A stretch of 64,000 bases of DNA from Flavobacterium sp. 140616W15 (GCF_003668995.1 NZ_CP033068.1:3348001-3412000); one strand, 5' to 3'; positions 9,967-19,178 are shown, counted from the first letter of the stretch. Notes: generated from the letters alone by a model not told the origin. A program made the numbers and translations.

Positions 9967-9992
9967 CATTTTCCTATTCAATCATTATAAAG

Positions 9993-10000
9993 TATCTTTG
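9993..10000 (+). promoter_or_regulatory. -7 box TATCTTTG upstream of purK
   Basis: A TAnnTTTG match 20 bases before the purK ATG, so purK-purE can be expressed independently of the gene at 9415. Confidence 0.55.
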
Positions 10001-10020
10001 CGCATCACAAACACACAACA

Positions 10021-11175
10021 ATGAATTATTTTTCTTCTGATTTTAAATTAGGAATATTAGGCGGTGGCCAATTAGGCAAAATGCTTCTTTTTGACACACG
10101 TAAATTTGACATACAAACCTATGTTTTAGACCCAAGCGATGAAGCTCCAAGCAAAATTGCCTGCAATAAATTCTTTCAAGGTGACCTAATGGACTTTGAA
10201 ACTGTTTACAATTTCGGAAAACAAGTAGATGTTTTAACTTTCGAAATCGAGCTTGTAAACCTTGAAGCTCTTGAAAAATTAGAAAACGAAGGCATCAAAG
10301 TATATCCTTCGCCAAAAACTTTAAGAGGAATCCAGAATAAAGGAATCCAAAAAGATTTTTACATTAAAAATAATATCCCAACTGCTCCTTTTCAAAGATT
10401 TGAAAATCTAGAAAGTTTAAAATCTACTGTCACATCGAGCGGAATCGAGATGCCTTTTGTATGGAAATGTACGGAGTTTGGATATGATGGAAATGGTGTA
10501 AAAGTTATTCGTCAAGCTTCTGATCTAGATAGTCTGCCTAATGTAGAATGTATTGCTGAAACAATGGTTCCGTTCAAGAATGAACTTGCTGTTATTGTTT
10601 GCCGCAATCCATCGGGAGAAATAAAAACATATCCTGTTGTAGAAATGGAATTTCATCCGGAAGCAAATCAGGTAGAATATGTAATTTGTCCTGCTCGAAT
10701 AGACGAGAAAGTAGCTCAAAAAGCAAGAACAATTGCGCTTAATGTTTCGGAGAAATTTAATCATGTTGGCCTTTTGGCAGTTGAAATGTTCCAAACTCAA
10801 GACGATGAAATCTTAGTAAACGAAGTTGCTCCACGCCCTCACAATTCTGGACATTATTCTATCGAAGCAAGTTATACTTCACAATTCGAAAACCACTTAC
10901 GCGCCATTCTAGATCTTCCGTTAGGGAATACTGATAGTAAAGTAGCTGGTGTTATGGTAAACTTGGTTGGAGCTGAAGGATTTTCTGGTAACGTAGTTTA
11001 TCAAAATATCGAAACTATTTTAGGATGGAATGGTGTAACACCACATATTTACGGTAAAAAACAAACCCGCCCTTTCAGAAAAATGGGTCACGTTACAATC
11101 GTAAATGGTGACATGAATGAAGCAAGACGAATCGCTGAGGATGTTAAGAACACTATTAAAGTAATTAGTATATAG
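10021..11175 (+). CDS. purK: 5-(carboxyamino)imidazole ribonucleotide synthase PurK
   Basis: 384 residues, an ATP-grasp ligase that converts AIR + bicarbonate + ATP to N5-CAIR in purine synthesis. The N-terminal nucleotide-fold motif LGILGGGQLGKML is at residues 10-22, and the ATP-grasp core includes PFVWKCTEFGYDGNGVKVI and VNEVAPRPHNSGHYSIEA near residue 270. The typical PurK C-terminus (HIYGKKQTRPFRKMGHVTI) is complete. purE follows after 49 bases and performs the next step, so the two form an operon. Confidence 0.97.
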   Translation: MNYFSSDFKLGILGGGQLGKMLLFDTRKFDIQTYVLDPSDEAPSKIACNKFFQGDLMDFETVYNFGKQVDVLTFEIELVNLEALEKLENEGIKVYPSPKTLRGIQNKGIQKDFYIKNNIPTAPFQRFENLESLKSTVTSSGIEMPFVWKCTEFGYDGNGVKVIRQASDLDSLPNVECIAETMVPFKNELAVIVCRNPSGEIKTYPVVEMEFHPEANQVEYVICPARIDEKVAQKARTIALNVSEKFNHVGLLAVEMFQTQDDEILVNEVAPRPHNSGHYSIEASYTSQFENHLRAILDLPLGNTDSKVAGVMVNLVGAEGFSGNVVYQNIETILGWNGVTPHIYGKKQTRPFRKMGHVTIVNGDMNEARRIAEDVKNTIKVISI

Positions 11176-11224
11176 TTTTCAGTCTCTCTAAAAACTTTAA
11201 ACCAAAAACAAAATAAACACACAC

Positions 11225-11860
11225 ATGAGCAAAGTAGCCGTAATCATGGGAAGCATCTCCGACATGCCAGTAATGCAAGATGCCATAGATATATTAAAAG
11301 GATTTGATATAGAAGTTGAAGTTGATATTGTATCGGCTCACAGAACGCCAGAAAAACTATTCGATTTCAGCAAAAATGCTCATACTCGTGGTATTTCTGT
11401 AATTATTGCTGGAGCAGGTGGAGCAGCACATTTACCTGGAATGGTTGCTTCTATGTCACCACTTCCTGTAATTGGAGTTCCTGTAAAATCAAGTAATTCT
11501 ATCGATGGTTGGGATTCGGTTTTATCGATTCTGCAAATGCCAGGCGGAGTTCCTGTAGCAACGGTTGCTTTAAACGGAGCCAAGAATGCAGGAATCCTTG
11601 CAGCACAAATTATAGGAAGCCATGATAAAGTAGTTCTAGACAAAATTATAGCATATAAAGAAAGTCTAAAAGAAGCAGTTTACAAATCTTCTGAAGGTTT
11701 AAAAAATAAAGCATACATAAAAACGACAAAGGCTTCACATTACGGAAGCCTTTGTTCTTTTATAGTTTATTTAATTACGCCTCATCTTCGATTTCCTCTA
11801 AAACAGATTCAAATTCATATTCATTTATGTCTTCGTTGTTTATCCAATTCTCTGAAGTGA
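11225..11860 (+). CDS. purE: N5-CAIR mutase PurE; frame runs 51 codons past the expected end
   Basis: Residues 1 to about 160 are a normal PurE (MGSISDMPVMQDA; SAHRTPEKLFDF; GAGGAAHLPGM; SSNSIDGWDSVLSI; GGVPVATVAL), which rearranges N5-CAIR to CAIR. The open frame then continues through the transcription terminator into antisense of the next gene, ending at 11860. The expected end is ...EGLKK-stop: one more A in the six-A run at 11701-11706 would give a stop there. The sequence TTTAAAA at 11698-11704 is also a -1 slippery heptamer in frame (T TTA AAA), and a -1 slip puts TAA at 11707-11709. The last ~50 residues have no family support and are probably not present in the mature enzyme. Confidence 0.9.
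   Translation: MSKVAVIMGSISDMPVMQDAIDILKGFDIEVEVDIVSAHRTPEKLFDFSKNAHTRGISVIIAGAGGAAHLPGMVASMSPLPVIGVPVKSSNSIDGWDSVLSILQMPGGVPVATVALNGAKNAGILAAQIIGSHDKVVLDKIIAYKESLKEAVYKSSEGLKNKAYIKTTKASHYGSLCSFIVYLITPHLRFPLKQIQIHIHLCLRCLSNSLK
11726..11757. terminator. Bidirectional terminator after purE
   Basis: A perfect stem of CAAAGGCTTC and GAAGCCTTTG around an 8-base loop, with T-rich sequence after it. It lies between purE (+) and the convergent unknown gene (-), and inside the extended purE frame, which supports an earlier true stop. Confidence 0.85.
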
Positions 11861-12446
11861 CCAAACTGTAATTTATATTATCTTCAGTTGTCAATTCCCA
11901 AACAATAGCCACAGCTTCGGGAAATGAAATATTTTGTGACATTTGATTTTCAAACAATCTTTTTATAAGATTTCTGTCAGACAAACCATTATTCAATAAT
12001 TTCAGTACGTTTTCGGCTGTCAATTTTTGTACTTCACCATCAGTTGGTGTCATTGAAAAATGAACGATAGAAGCTTTTGCGTTTGGAAATTTTCCGTTAT
12101 ATGCTTTAAACAGTAATTGATTTATATGGAATAAAGTTCCTTGCATATCTATTTCTGGATATTCTTCACAAACCTTATCTATTAACATATTATGCGCTAT
12201 TTGCTCGATTTGTCCATCGCTTAATCTATCAGCAAATTTATATTTTAAGACTATCTCGGCTGCTTCATTAGGCTCGTAATCGGAAATAGCCATTTCTAAT
12301 AACTCGAGCAAACTACTTTTTTCTGCCGATGCACCATCTGGATAGTTGAATCGTTCTAATAACTGAATAAGATCTTCATCTGACCAATATCCTTCAACTT
12401 CGTTTACAGTATCTATTCTCTTTATTACAATTTGATAATTCATCAT
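11775..12446 (-). CDS. Conserved acidic protein, function unknown
   Basis: 223 residues, acidic, no signal peptide or membrane helix. It begins MMNYQIVIKRIDTVNEVEGYW and ends in a strongly acidic tail (SVLEEIEDEA). Mostly helical; I recognise no catalytic or binding motif. It is convergent with purE and shares the hairpin terminator; the overlap with the extended purE frame (11775-11860) is an artefact of the lost purE stop. Codon use and composition look like the neighbours, so I take it as a real Flavobacteria gene. Confidence 0.75.
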   Translation of the reverse strand: MMNYQIVIKRIDTVNEVEGYWSDEDLIQLLERFNYPDGASAEKSSLLELLEMAISDYEPNEAAEIVLKYKFADRLSDGQIEQIAHNMLIDKVCEEYPEIDMQGTLFHINQLLFKAYNGKFPNAKASIVHFSMTPTDGEVQKLTAENVLKLLNNGLSDRNLIKRLFENQMSQNISFPEAVAIVWELTTEDNINYSLVTSENWINNEDINEYEFESVLEEIEDEA

Positions 12447-12614
12447 TTTTCTATTTTATAATTTCTGATTAGCATTTTATAATTCTAATCACATTTTTTC
12501 AATTTACGCTTTTAAAAATGTGTACAGAAATAAATAACATATCTATAACACAATTTAAGAGGATTTTATGCCGAGAATCGATCTGGTTTAGACGATTAGA
12601 TTTTTATAAATTGT

Positions 12615-12622
12615 TATCTTTG
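12615..12622 (+). promoter_or_regulatory. -7 box TATCTTTG upstream of M3 peptidase
   Basis: A TAnnTTTG match 46 bases before the ATG at 12668. Confidence 0.5.
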
Positions 12623-12667
12623 GAATTCAAAAACATTGAGTTCAATTCATAAAATAATTACATCATA

Positions 12668-14695
12668 ATGAGCGTTTTACTTTCAAAATTTACAAACAAG
12701 CATAATACAGCACCTTTTTCGCAAATTAAAATCGAAGACTACGTTCCTGCATTTCAGGAAGGAATTGCTTTGGCGAAAGCCGAAATTGATGCAATTGTTA
12801 ACAATCCCGAAGCGCCAACTTTTGAAAATACAGTTGTAGCAATGGATTTTTCAGGTGACATTTTAGATCGTCTTTCGAGTATTTTTTTCAACTTAAACTC
12901 AGCGGAAACGAGCGACGAAATGCAAAAAATCGCTCAGGAAGTTTCTCCATTATTATCTGAATTTGGAAATGACATTACACTAAACGCTGCATTATTTGCC
13001 AAGATAAAAGCCGTTTATGACCAAAAAGAAAGTCTAAATCTTAATCCTGAACAAACGACACTTCTTGACAAAAAATACAAGAGCTTTTCTAGAAACGGAG
13101 CTAATTTACCCGAAGATAAAAAAGATCAATTAAGAGAAATCGACAAAGAATTATCTAAATTGAGTTTGCAGTTTGGCGAGAATGTTTTAGCTGAAACAAA
13201 TGCTTTCGAATTGCATCTAACAAATGAAAGTGATCTTGCAGGATTACCTGAAGGAACTATCGAAGCAGCTCGTTCATTGGCCAAAAGCCAAGAAAAAGAA
13301 GGGTGGATTTTTACTCTAGATCATCCAAGCTATGTTCCGTTTATGACCTATGCTGATAATCGTGAATTGCGTAAAAAACTAGCAATCGCTTTTGGAGCAA
13401 AAGCATTTCAAAATAATGAATTTGACAATCAGGAAATTGTGCTTAAAATCGTAAAATTACGTTTTGAAAGAGCCAATTTGCTCGGATATAAAACACACGC
13501 TCATTTTGTTCTCGAAGAACGTATGGCTGAAAACCCTGAAAAAGTATTCTCTTTTTCTAATGATTTATTGGCTAAAGCAAAACCTGCTGCCAAAAAAGAA
13601 TTTGCTCAACTTACTGCTTTTGCAAAAGAGTTGGACGGAATTGAGCAATTAGAAAAATGGGATGGTGCTTACTATTCGGAGAAATTAAAACAACAGCTTT
13701 TTAATCTGGATGACGAAAAACTAAAACCATATTTTCAATTAGAGAAAGTACTTAACGGTGCTTTCACAATTGCAGGAAAACTATACGGACTTACTTTTAC
13801 AGAAGTATTTGATATTGACAAATACCATGAAGAGGTAATGACTTATGAAGTTACAAATGATAAAAACGAATTAGTTTCAATCTTCTACGCCGACTTTTTT
13901 CCAAGAAAAGGAAAGAGAAATGGTGCCTGGATGACATCGTTTAAACATCAATATAAAAAAGATGGCGTAAACGAAAGACCGCATATTTCGAACGTTTGTA
14001 ATTTTACAAAACCAACTGAAACAAAACCTTCATTATTGACTTTTAATGAAGTAACAACTTTGTTTCACGAATTTGGTCACGGATTACACGGAATGTTAGC
14101 TGATACAACTTACCCAAGTTTATCTGGAACATCAGTTTATTGGGATTTTGTAGAATTACCAAGTCAGATTATGGAAAACTGGTGCTACGAGCCTGAGGCT
14201 TTAGCTTTATTTGCGAACCACTATGAAACTGGAGAAATTATTCCGATGGAATATGTAAATAAAATCAAAGAGAGTGCAAGTTTTCAAGAAGGTTTAGCAA
14301 CGTTACGTCAGTTAAGTTTTGGACTATTAGACATGGCTTGGCACGGGCAAGATCCAACTGCAATCACTGATTTAAAAACATTTGAAACGGAGCAATTTAA
14401 AGACACTCAATTATATCCTGATGTGAAAGAAAATGCAATGAGTACTGCTTTTTCACATATTTTTCAAGGAGGATATTCTTCTGGATATTACAGCTACAAA
14501 TGGGCAGAAGTTCTAGATGCCGATGCATTTGAATACTTTCAGGAAAAAGGGATTTTCAATAAGGAGGTTGCAACTAAGTTTAAAGACAATGTCCTTTCAA
14601 AAGGAGGAACGGAACATCCAATGATTTTATACAAACGTTTTAGAGGTCAAGAACCAAAACCTGAAGCTTTATTAAAAAGAGCAGGATTGATTTAA
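12668..14695 (+). CDS. M3 family oligopeptidase (peptidyl-dipeptidase Dcp/oligopeptidase A type)
   Basis: 675 residues, the family's full length, with no signal peptide, so probably cytoplasmic. The gluzincin zinc site HEFGHGLHG lies near residue 467, with the downstream Glu-containing helix (SGTSVYWDFVELPSQIMENW) that supplies the third ligand. The conserved AFSHIFQGGYSSGYYSYKWAEVLDADAF substrate-binding region follows near residue 595. Members degrade short peptides and signal-peptide remnants. The gene is monocistronic with its own promoter box. Dcp and PrlC cannot be told apart by eye. Confidence 0.94.
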   Translation: MSVLLSKFTNKHNTAPFSQIKIEDYVPAFQEGIALAKAEIDAIVNNPEAPTFENTVVAMDFSGDILDRLSSIFFNLNSAETSDEMQKIAQEVSPLLSEFGNDITLNAALFAKIKAVYDQKESLNLNPEQTTLLDKKYKSFSRNGANLPEDKKDQLREIDKELSKLSLQFGENVLAETNAFELHLTNESDLAGLPEGTIEAARSLAKSQEKEGWIFTLDHPSYVPFMTYADNRELRKKLAIAFGAKAFQNNEFDNQEIVLKIVKLRFERANLLGYKTHAHFVLEERMAENPEKVFSFSNDLLAKAKPAAKKEFAQLTAFAKELDGIEQLEKWDGAYYSEKLKQQLFNLDDEKLKPYFQLEKVLNGAFTIAGKLYGLTFTEVFDIDKYHEEVMTYEVTNDKNELVSIFYADFFPRKGKRNGAWMTSFKHQYKKDGVNERPHISNVCNFTKPTETKPSLLTFNEVTTLFHEFGHGLHGMLADTTYPSLSGTSVYWDFVELPSQIMENWCYEPEALALFANHYETGEIIPMEYVNKIKESASFQEGLATLRQLSFGLLDMAWHGQDPTAITDLKTFETEQFKDTQLYPDVKENAMSTAFSHIFQGGYSSGYYSYKWAEVLDADAFEYFQEKGIFNKEVATKFKDNVLSKGGTEHPMILYKRFRGQEPKPEALLKRAGLI

Positions 14696-14776
14696 AAATT
14701 AAAAGGCTTTAAATTTATTCCCCCCTTTTTTATTCAAATTTAATTTTCTAAGATTTATAGTATCTTAATAACAGAT

Positions 14777-14813
14777 AAAAGCAGCTAAAACACTAAATTT
14801 TAGCTGCTTTTTA
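14777..14813. terminator. Bidirectional terminator between M3 peptidase and cytochrome-like gene
   Basis: A 13-base stem, AAAGCAGCTAAAA with its complement TTTTAGCTGCTTT, around a CACTAAA loop, followed by T residues. It sits between convergent genes. Confidence 0.85.
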
Positions 14814-14924
14814 GTTATTCTCATTTTGCTGTTTAAGGGACCAATGCCCTCCCGTTTTGATACGCTACTTCTTACTAGCCCTTAGTTATCATTAAATTTG
14901 ACATGATTTGCATTAATAATCTTC

Positions 14925-16376
14925 TTATTCCTGAGCTTTAACAATCTTTTTAAGTTGAGCAATCTTTAATAATCGTATTTCTTCAATGCGGTTTATTTTT
15001 GCATTATTTTGATTTTTTAGATTAGGTTTTGTCATAAACAAATACGACTCGAATACATGACTTAGATACAAAGGGGATTTCCCTATACCTCGTATCGTAT
15101 CAGAATTTTGGGATTGATGACATGTAAAACAATTTACCAAATTAGTAGCATTAATAGTATGAACATCATCTTGAAATGTTTGTGTATATGTTTCCATTGT
15201 TACATTAGCTAAATTCGAAGAACCTCGTGCTAATGAACCTGGTAACACGCTAGCTATTGCACTTTTTACAATTGTATCAGCCTGCTTTTCAGGAGACATA
15301 CCACTAGTATTTAACCAAATAGCACCGTTATAAAAATAATTCTTAAAGACATCTTTCAAATTTGCTTGTACACATTTATTGAGATTATCAATGTTATTAA
15401 AATTCACTGGTTCTGTTTGGCTTGTAACCATAAACGAGCTCGAATCTAAAACTCTAGGAACACCATATTCATAGAGAACAAATGCCTTATTTGGCACTAA
15501 TGGATTATGCCCTTTTAACGTTATGCCTTGCACCCCTGAAGTTGTTCCTTTTTCATAAAACAACATCTCCTTTTCAGAAGTTACAGAATTATTTTTCCAA
15601 TCATAAACAGGGGCCATCTCTTTATGCTCAAAGGTAGCCCAAATAAATTCAGGATGATTTTTTACAACTCCTACAACATGCATTCCCAATAGTGCCATAG
15701 TTTTTATCTCATATTTATTCTTCTTATTTTGAACAGCTGCTTTAGTTGTGAAATAATCTGCACGCTTCTCTTTCGCAATTGAATTTACATTAATCCACGA
15801 AACTTTTAACTCAAGGGAACCAACAGGAAATGCCTCCAAATTAGAATAAGGCAATTTTCCACTATTAATCATAGATGCTGCTAAAACAGCCTTCTTCATA
15901 AATATATCATTAATGTGGATAGAATAAAATACTGTATCACCACCAGCTCTTTTCTCTGAATTAACTTTAGGATTAGATACTAAAATACCTTCATCAAAAC
16001 CAGCTTGATTGTAAGAACTTAGAACCAGTTTTAAACCAAACTGTGGATTAACTCGCTCCATCTGAGGATCAACCACTCTAAGAGAATCCAAAAACAAAGG
16101 ATTCCCACTTTGTAAAGGCTTTGTAAGCCACAAAAATTTTTGCCACGACCATTGATGAAAATCACAATTTGTTGTCGTCTGGCTATCAAATGGACTTCCA
16201 TCACCTTCTTTTGGAGCTGGAGTCTGTTCATGAGGAAACCAACTAGTTTCGCAATCACATGGAGCTGATTTAGCATCAGCATACCCAGTTGACAGCCCTT
16301 TTTTATTAAAAAAGTAGAATCCTATACCTCCAATTATTACAATAACTAGTAGGCTAATAATATATATTTTTTTCAT
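14925..16376 (-). CDS. Membrane-anchored protein with one c-type haem motif (CFTCH)
   Basis: 483 residues. An N-terminal hydrophobic segment (residues 4-23) anchors or exports it. The chain then has a Cys pair (APCDCETSWFPHEQ), WSWQKFLWLTKP near the start and FIWATFEHKEMAP mid-protein, and a single haem c attachment site NCFTCHQ at residues 416-420 near the C-terminus. I recognise it as a single-haem, cytochrome-c-like envelope protein but not its electron partner. It is the last gene of the minus-strand locus containing the radical SAM enzyme, 60 bases after the 89-residue gene. Whether it belongs functionally to that locus is an inference from position and strand. Confidence 0.75.
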   Translation of the reverse strand: MKKIYIISLLVIVIIGGIGFYFFNKKGLSTGYADAKSAPCDCETSWFPHEQTPAPKEGDGSPFDSQTTTNCDFHQWSWQKFLWLTKPLQSGNPLFLDSLRVVDPQMERVNPQFGLKLVLSSYNQAGFDEGILVSNPKVNSEKRAGGDTVFYSIHINDIFMKKAVLAASMINSGKLPYSNLEAFPVGSLELKVSWINVNSIAKEKRADYFTTKAAVQNKKNKYEIKTMALLGMHVVGVVKNHPEFIWATFEHKEMAPVYDWKNNSVTSEKEMLFYEKGTTSGVQGITLKGHNPLVPNKAFVLYEYGVPRVLDSSSFMVTSQTEPVNFNNIDNLNKCVQANLKDVFKNYFYNGAIWLNTSGMSPEKQADTIVKSAIASVLPGSLARGSSNLANVTMETYTQTFQDDVHTINATNLVNCFTCHQSQNSDTIRGIGKSPLYLSHVFESYLFMTKPNLKNQNNAKINRIEEIRLLKIAQLKKIVKAQE

Positions 16377-16436
16377 AATTTCTTGGTTTTATTTATTTTT
16401 TAGAATTTAGAATGAAGTATTATACTATTTCCTTAT

Positions 16437-16706
16437 CTAAGATAATTCATGGTTCTCCTCTGGTTCTAAACAAAACATTTCCATTACACTACTCCTGTTA
16501 AGTAAACTGTTTCTACCTACAATCGTTGCAAAGTCCGAAATCGAGAAAGAACCTCTTATCGGGACTTGATTAATTCTTGGTACTTTAATAACCTCAGCAA
16601 CTCTTTCCTCTTTTAAAAGTTTTTCACTAAGAGATAAGTCTGAATGATAGTCCAGGCTTCGATAATTCCATGTATCAGAAACTAAATTTGGGGGATCGTG
16701 CGACAT
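16437..16706 (-). CDS. Small hypothetical protein of the radical-SAM locus
   Basis: 89 residues, no signal peptide, rich in polar residues: MSHDPPNLVSDTWNYR at the start, VPRINQVPIRGSFSISDF in the middle, EPEENHELS at the end. I do not recognise it. It lies between the DUF1842-like gene (after that gene's terminator) and the haem-motif gene, 60 bases upstream of the latter, so the two are probably cotranscribed. It could be a substrate, a binding partner or an unrelated protein. Confidence 0.6.
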   Translation of the reverse strand: MSHDPPNLVSDTWNYRSLDYHSDLSLSEKLLKEERVAEVIKVPRINQVPIRGSFSISDFATIVGRNSLLNRSSVMEMFCLEPEENHELS

Positions 16707-16885
16707 ATTTAATTTTTTATAGGTTAAGTATTAAAAATCATTGGGGCTGATTTCATTTTATTAAAACTATTTGGTTTTTCAAGACTAAAGAAACAATAAT
16801 CTAACAAATCAAAACAACGTATAAATACCTGATTTTCAATAAAAAAACAATCAAATTAATACTTCATCAAAAACTAAGCTTCAAA

Positions 16886-16914
16886 AAAAGGCCATCTGAA
16901 CAGACGACCTTTTC
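16886..16914. terminator. Terminator downstream of DUF1842-like gene
   Basis: The arms AAAAGGCCATCTG and CAGACGACCTTTT pair 11 of 13 around a two-base AA loop; on the minus strand a run of seven T follows. It separates the DUF1842-like gene from the 89-residue gene. Confidence 0.75.
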
Positions 16915-16952
16915 GAATAAATTAACTTCCTATTCAATTTAGGCTTTTGCAT

Positions 16953-17366
16953 TTATGCCAATTCTTCTTTTAGAACTGCTAAAGCTTTTACTGGTACGTC
17001 TTCAATTGTATGATTATAGTATGAAAATCCTCCAATTCCATTCCAACTATTATCAATAGCAAATGCAGCATCAAAATTGGCTAAAAATGCACCTATAGCT
17101 GGAGGAGTTACATGATGCACATATTGTCCATTAAGACTAACTACTTTTGTATACTTTCCAAGCCCTGTTGCATATATTTTTCCTGTTACCGGAACAACGA
17201 TATGGCTATCAGGACCTTGTATAGCCTGAGTAATTACTACAGTACCTGTCACAGAATGCTGAGATGGTACTACTACTAAACTAAATCTTGCGATTGGAGC
17301 ACCTGGTATTCCAACATTTCCGATTGTGCCTTGTGCTAAATAAGCACCTACTAATAAATTTGACAT
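16953..17366 (-). CDS. DUF1842-like protein
   Basis: 137 residues, no signal peptide. The body is beta-rich and glycine-rich with no charged core: LVGAYLAQGTIGNVGIPGAP, ARFSLVVVPSQHSVTG, VVPVTGKIYATGLGK, NSWNGIGGFSYYNHTIEDV. I match this by memory to Pfam DUF1842, a family of unknown function found near DUF1843 proteins; a profile search should confirm it. It lies 354 bases after the radical SAM gene and is immediately preceded by a degenerate copy of the EKPYE peptide element (17390-17446). It may be a scaffold, target or partner for the matured peptides; this is inference. Confidence 0.75.
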   Translation of the reverse strand: MSNLLVGAYLAQGTIGNVGIPGAPIARFSLVVVPSQHSVTGTVVITQAIQGPDSHIVVPVTGKIYATGLGKYTKVVSLNGQYVHHVTPPAIGAFLANFDAAFAIDNSWNGIGGFSYYNHTIEDVPVKALAVLKEELA

Positions 17367-17389
17367 AATTTTCTAATTTAAATTTTTCC

Positions 17390-17446
17390 TTACTCGTAAG
17401 GCTTTTCAGTACCGCCTCGTTTTTTTTATTGGGTTCTGCTCCAAAA
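17390..17446 (-). pseudogene. Degenerate EKPYE peptide element (copy C) before DUF1842-like gene
   Basis: Read on the minus strand this has the same parts as the intact 27-codon ORF at 20067-20150: a GAEPNKK segment and a terminal GGTEKPYE followed by TAA, 23 bases before the DUF1842-like ATG. There is no ATG at the position corresponding to the intact copy's start, and the run of eight A at 17420-17427 breaks the frame; nine A would join both parts. It is either a decayed duplicate or another homopolymer-affected gene. Confidence 0.55.
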
Positions 17447-17720
17447 TTTTTGATTTATTAGAAACAACCTTTCTAAGCAATCTCTTTCTATTTTCTTTAT
17501 TAAAATTACAATACATCCAAAGTCATAAATAAAAAAATGTCATAAGACAGGTTTTTTTATCCATAGAGCAAACAATAATCGGAATAAAACCATTCCGGGC
17601 AACCGATTAAAAGTGAACATTTTATGAAAAACTAACATCTAAAATGCAGCAACATTAGTTTTTTGCAGTATTTAAAATCTATAGGAAGAATGAAAACTTA
17701 AATCTAAAAACTGTTCGATA

Positions 17721-19145
17721 TTATTTCATCATTAACATTTCTAACTTTTCCAACGTTTGCTTTGCTTTTTCCATTTTAACTGCATATTCATCATTTACTT
17801 TTTGAACATCAGCATTACAAAAACTGCAAATAGTTTCTTCTTCATAAACATAATTATCACATCCGCTGCACAACTTAAGTGCTTTGGGGATTCTTGGAAC
17901 CCGAATTGTATTATCAGGAACTAGAATGGGAGTTTCACTATTTGGTGATTGTATCTCTACTATTACTCCATTTTCATCTTCAACTATAATTTCAAAAAGT
18001 CCCATATCAAAAGATACGCCTGGTGCTTCTTGTATTTTTCTTATTCGCTCCTTAAGGCCTTTCTTTTGTAATTCTAAAGCGCGATGATGACAAAAAGGAT
18101 TATTACCTCTCTTCCCAAACAACACATGACTTGTCCATGTACAGCCAGCCAAACAAGAAGATTCATAATAACAGCCTTTACAACCACCCCACAATTCTTC
18201 TTTATTTCTATATCTTGAAAAAACCATTTCTTGACTATACTTCCATATGTCTTCCAACTCCATATCTTTTACATTACCTCCTGTATAAGCGCTTGTTGGT
18301 AATGAAGGGCAACCTTTAATTTTACCATCAGCCTCAATTCCTATTCCTGTATGTCCTGCAGAGCATCCTGTATAATATTTTTCATTACCCTGCCTCCAAA
18401 TATGTTCATACGGTCCAAAATAACCAATGTTATTTCCTGCCTGTATTAAAATATTATGTGCTAAGGCTTTTCTGTATATTACAATAAGGTCATCGTAAAA
18501 ATCAATTAATTCATAAGGCTGAACTATTAACTCATCTGAATTATCCACAGCATTACCCATAGCAACAGCAAGTTGTATTTGCCAGTTCTTTACATCATTT
18601 TCTATTAGAACATCTAAGAGTTCATTCAGCTCATTTTTGCTTCTTTTAGTAATTACTGTATTTACACTAGAAGTTATATTGTGTTTTTTTAGCAGTTGTA
18701 AGCAATTAACAGCATGTTCAAAAGAATCTCTTCTTCCTCTTATTTTATTATGTGTATCAGGCATCCCATCGATGGAAACACCTATATTATTTATTCCTGC
18801 TTTTTTTGCATCAATGATTCGTTCTTCGTTTAAATTATATGCACCAGACTGCATAGAACATTCAATCCCACTTTGATGTATTCTTTCGATAATTTCAAGC
18901 CAGTCTTTTCTCAAAAAAGCTTCTCCACCAATAATAGAAATCTCTCTTGTACCAAGACGTTTAAGACTATCAATAACACCAAAACATTGTTCCGTAGTTA
19001 ATTCTCCAGGTCTTACTTTTCCAGCTCTAGATCCGCAATGTGAGCATTTCAAATTACATGCTAAAGTAATTTCCCACACTACATGAACTGGAGTAGCTGT
19101 TTCATAATCATCTCTTACTCTGTATCGTGCCGAAGTCTTGTCCAT
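17721..19145 (-). CDS. Radical SAM/SPASM peptide maturase-like enzyme
   Basis: 474 residues. The radical SAM cluster motif CNLKCSHC is at C30, C34 and C37, followed by GGEAFLRKDW (the GGE motif, SAM binding). The C-terminal SPASM-type cysteines are C261, C279, C322, C325, C331, C335 and C352, which could bind two auxiliary iron-sulphur clusters. An extra ribbon with two CxxC pairs (C426/C429, C440/C443) precedes a coiled, Lys- and Met-rich tail. SPASM enzymes typically modify ribosomal peptides. Two DUF1843-like small proteins lie just upstream on the same strand, separated by a hairpin. I recall that radical SAM/SPASM enzymes have been associated with peptides carrying a GDL motif like the one here, but I could not verify this. 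The exact reaction is unknown. Confidence 0.9.
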   Translation of the reverse strand: MDKTSARYRVRDDYETATPVHVVWEITLACNLKCSHCGSRAGKVRPGELTTEQCFGVIDSLKRLGTREISIIGGEAFLRKDWLEIIERIHQSGIECSMQSGAYNLNEERIIDAKKAGINNIGVSIDGMPDTHNKIRGRRDSFEHAVNCLQLLKKHNITSSVNTVITKRSKNELNELLDVLIENDVKNWQIQLAVAMGNAVDNSDELIVQPYELIDFYDDLIVIYRKALAHNILIQAGNNIGYFGPYEHIWRQGNEKYYTGCSAGHTGIGIEADGKIKGCPSLPTSAYTGGNVKDMELEDIWKYSQEMVFSRYRNKEELWGGCKGCYYESSCLAGCTWTSHVLFGKRGNNPFCHHRALELQKKGLKERIRKIQEAPGVSFDMGLFEIIVEDENGVIVEIQSPNSETPILVPDNTIRVPRIPKALKLCSGCDNYVYEEETICSFCNADVQKVNDEYAVKMEKAKQTLEKLEMLMMK

Positions 19146-19178
19146 CTTAATTTTCTATTTATGGTTTGATAATTGATT

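Noticed and set aside
11713..11860. The C-terminal 49 residues of the extended PurE frame as a genuine domain
   Set aside because: It is made of the terminator hairpin and antisense of the next gene; no PurE family member I know has it.
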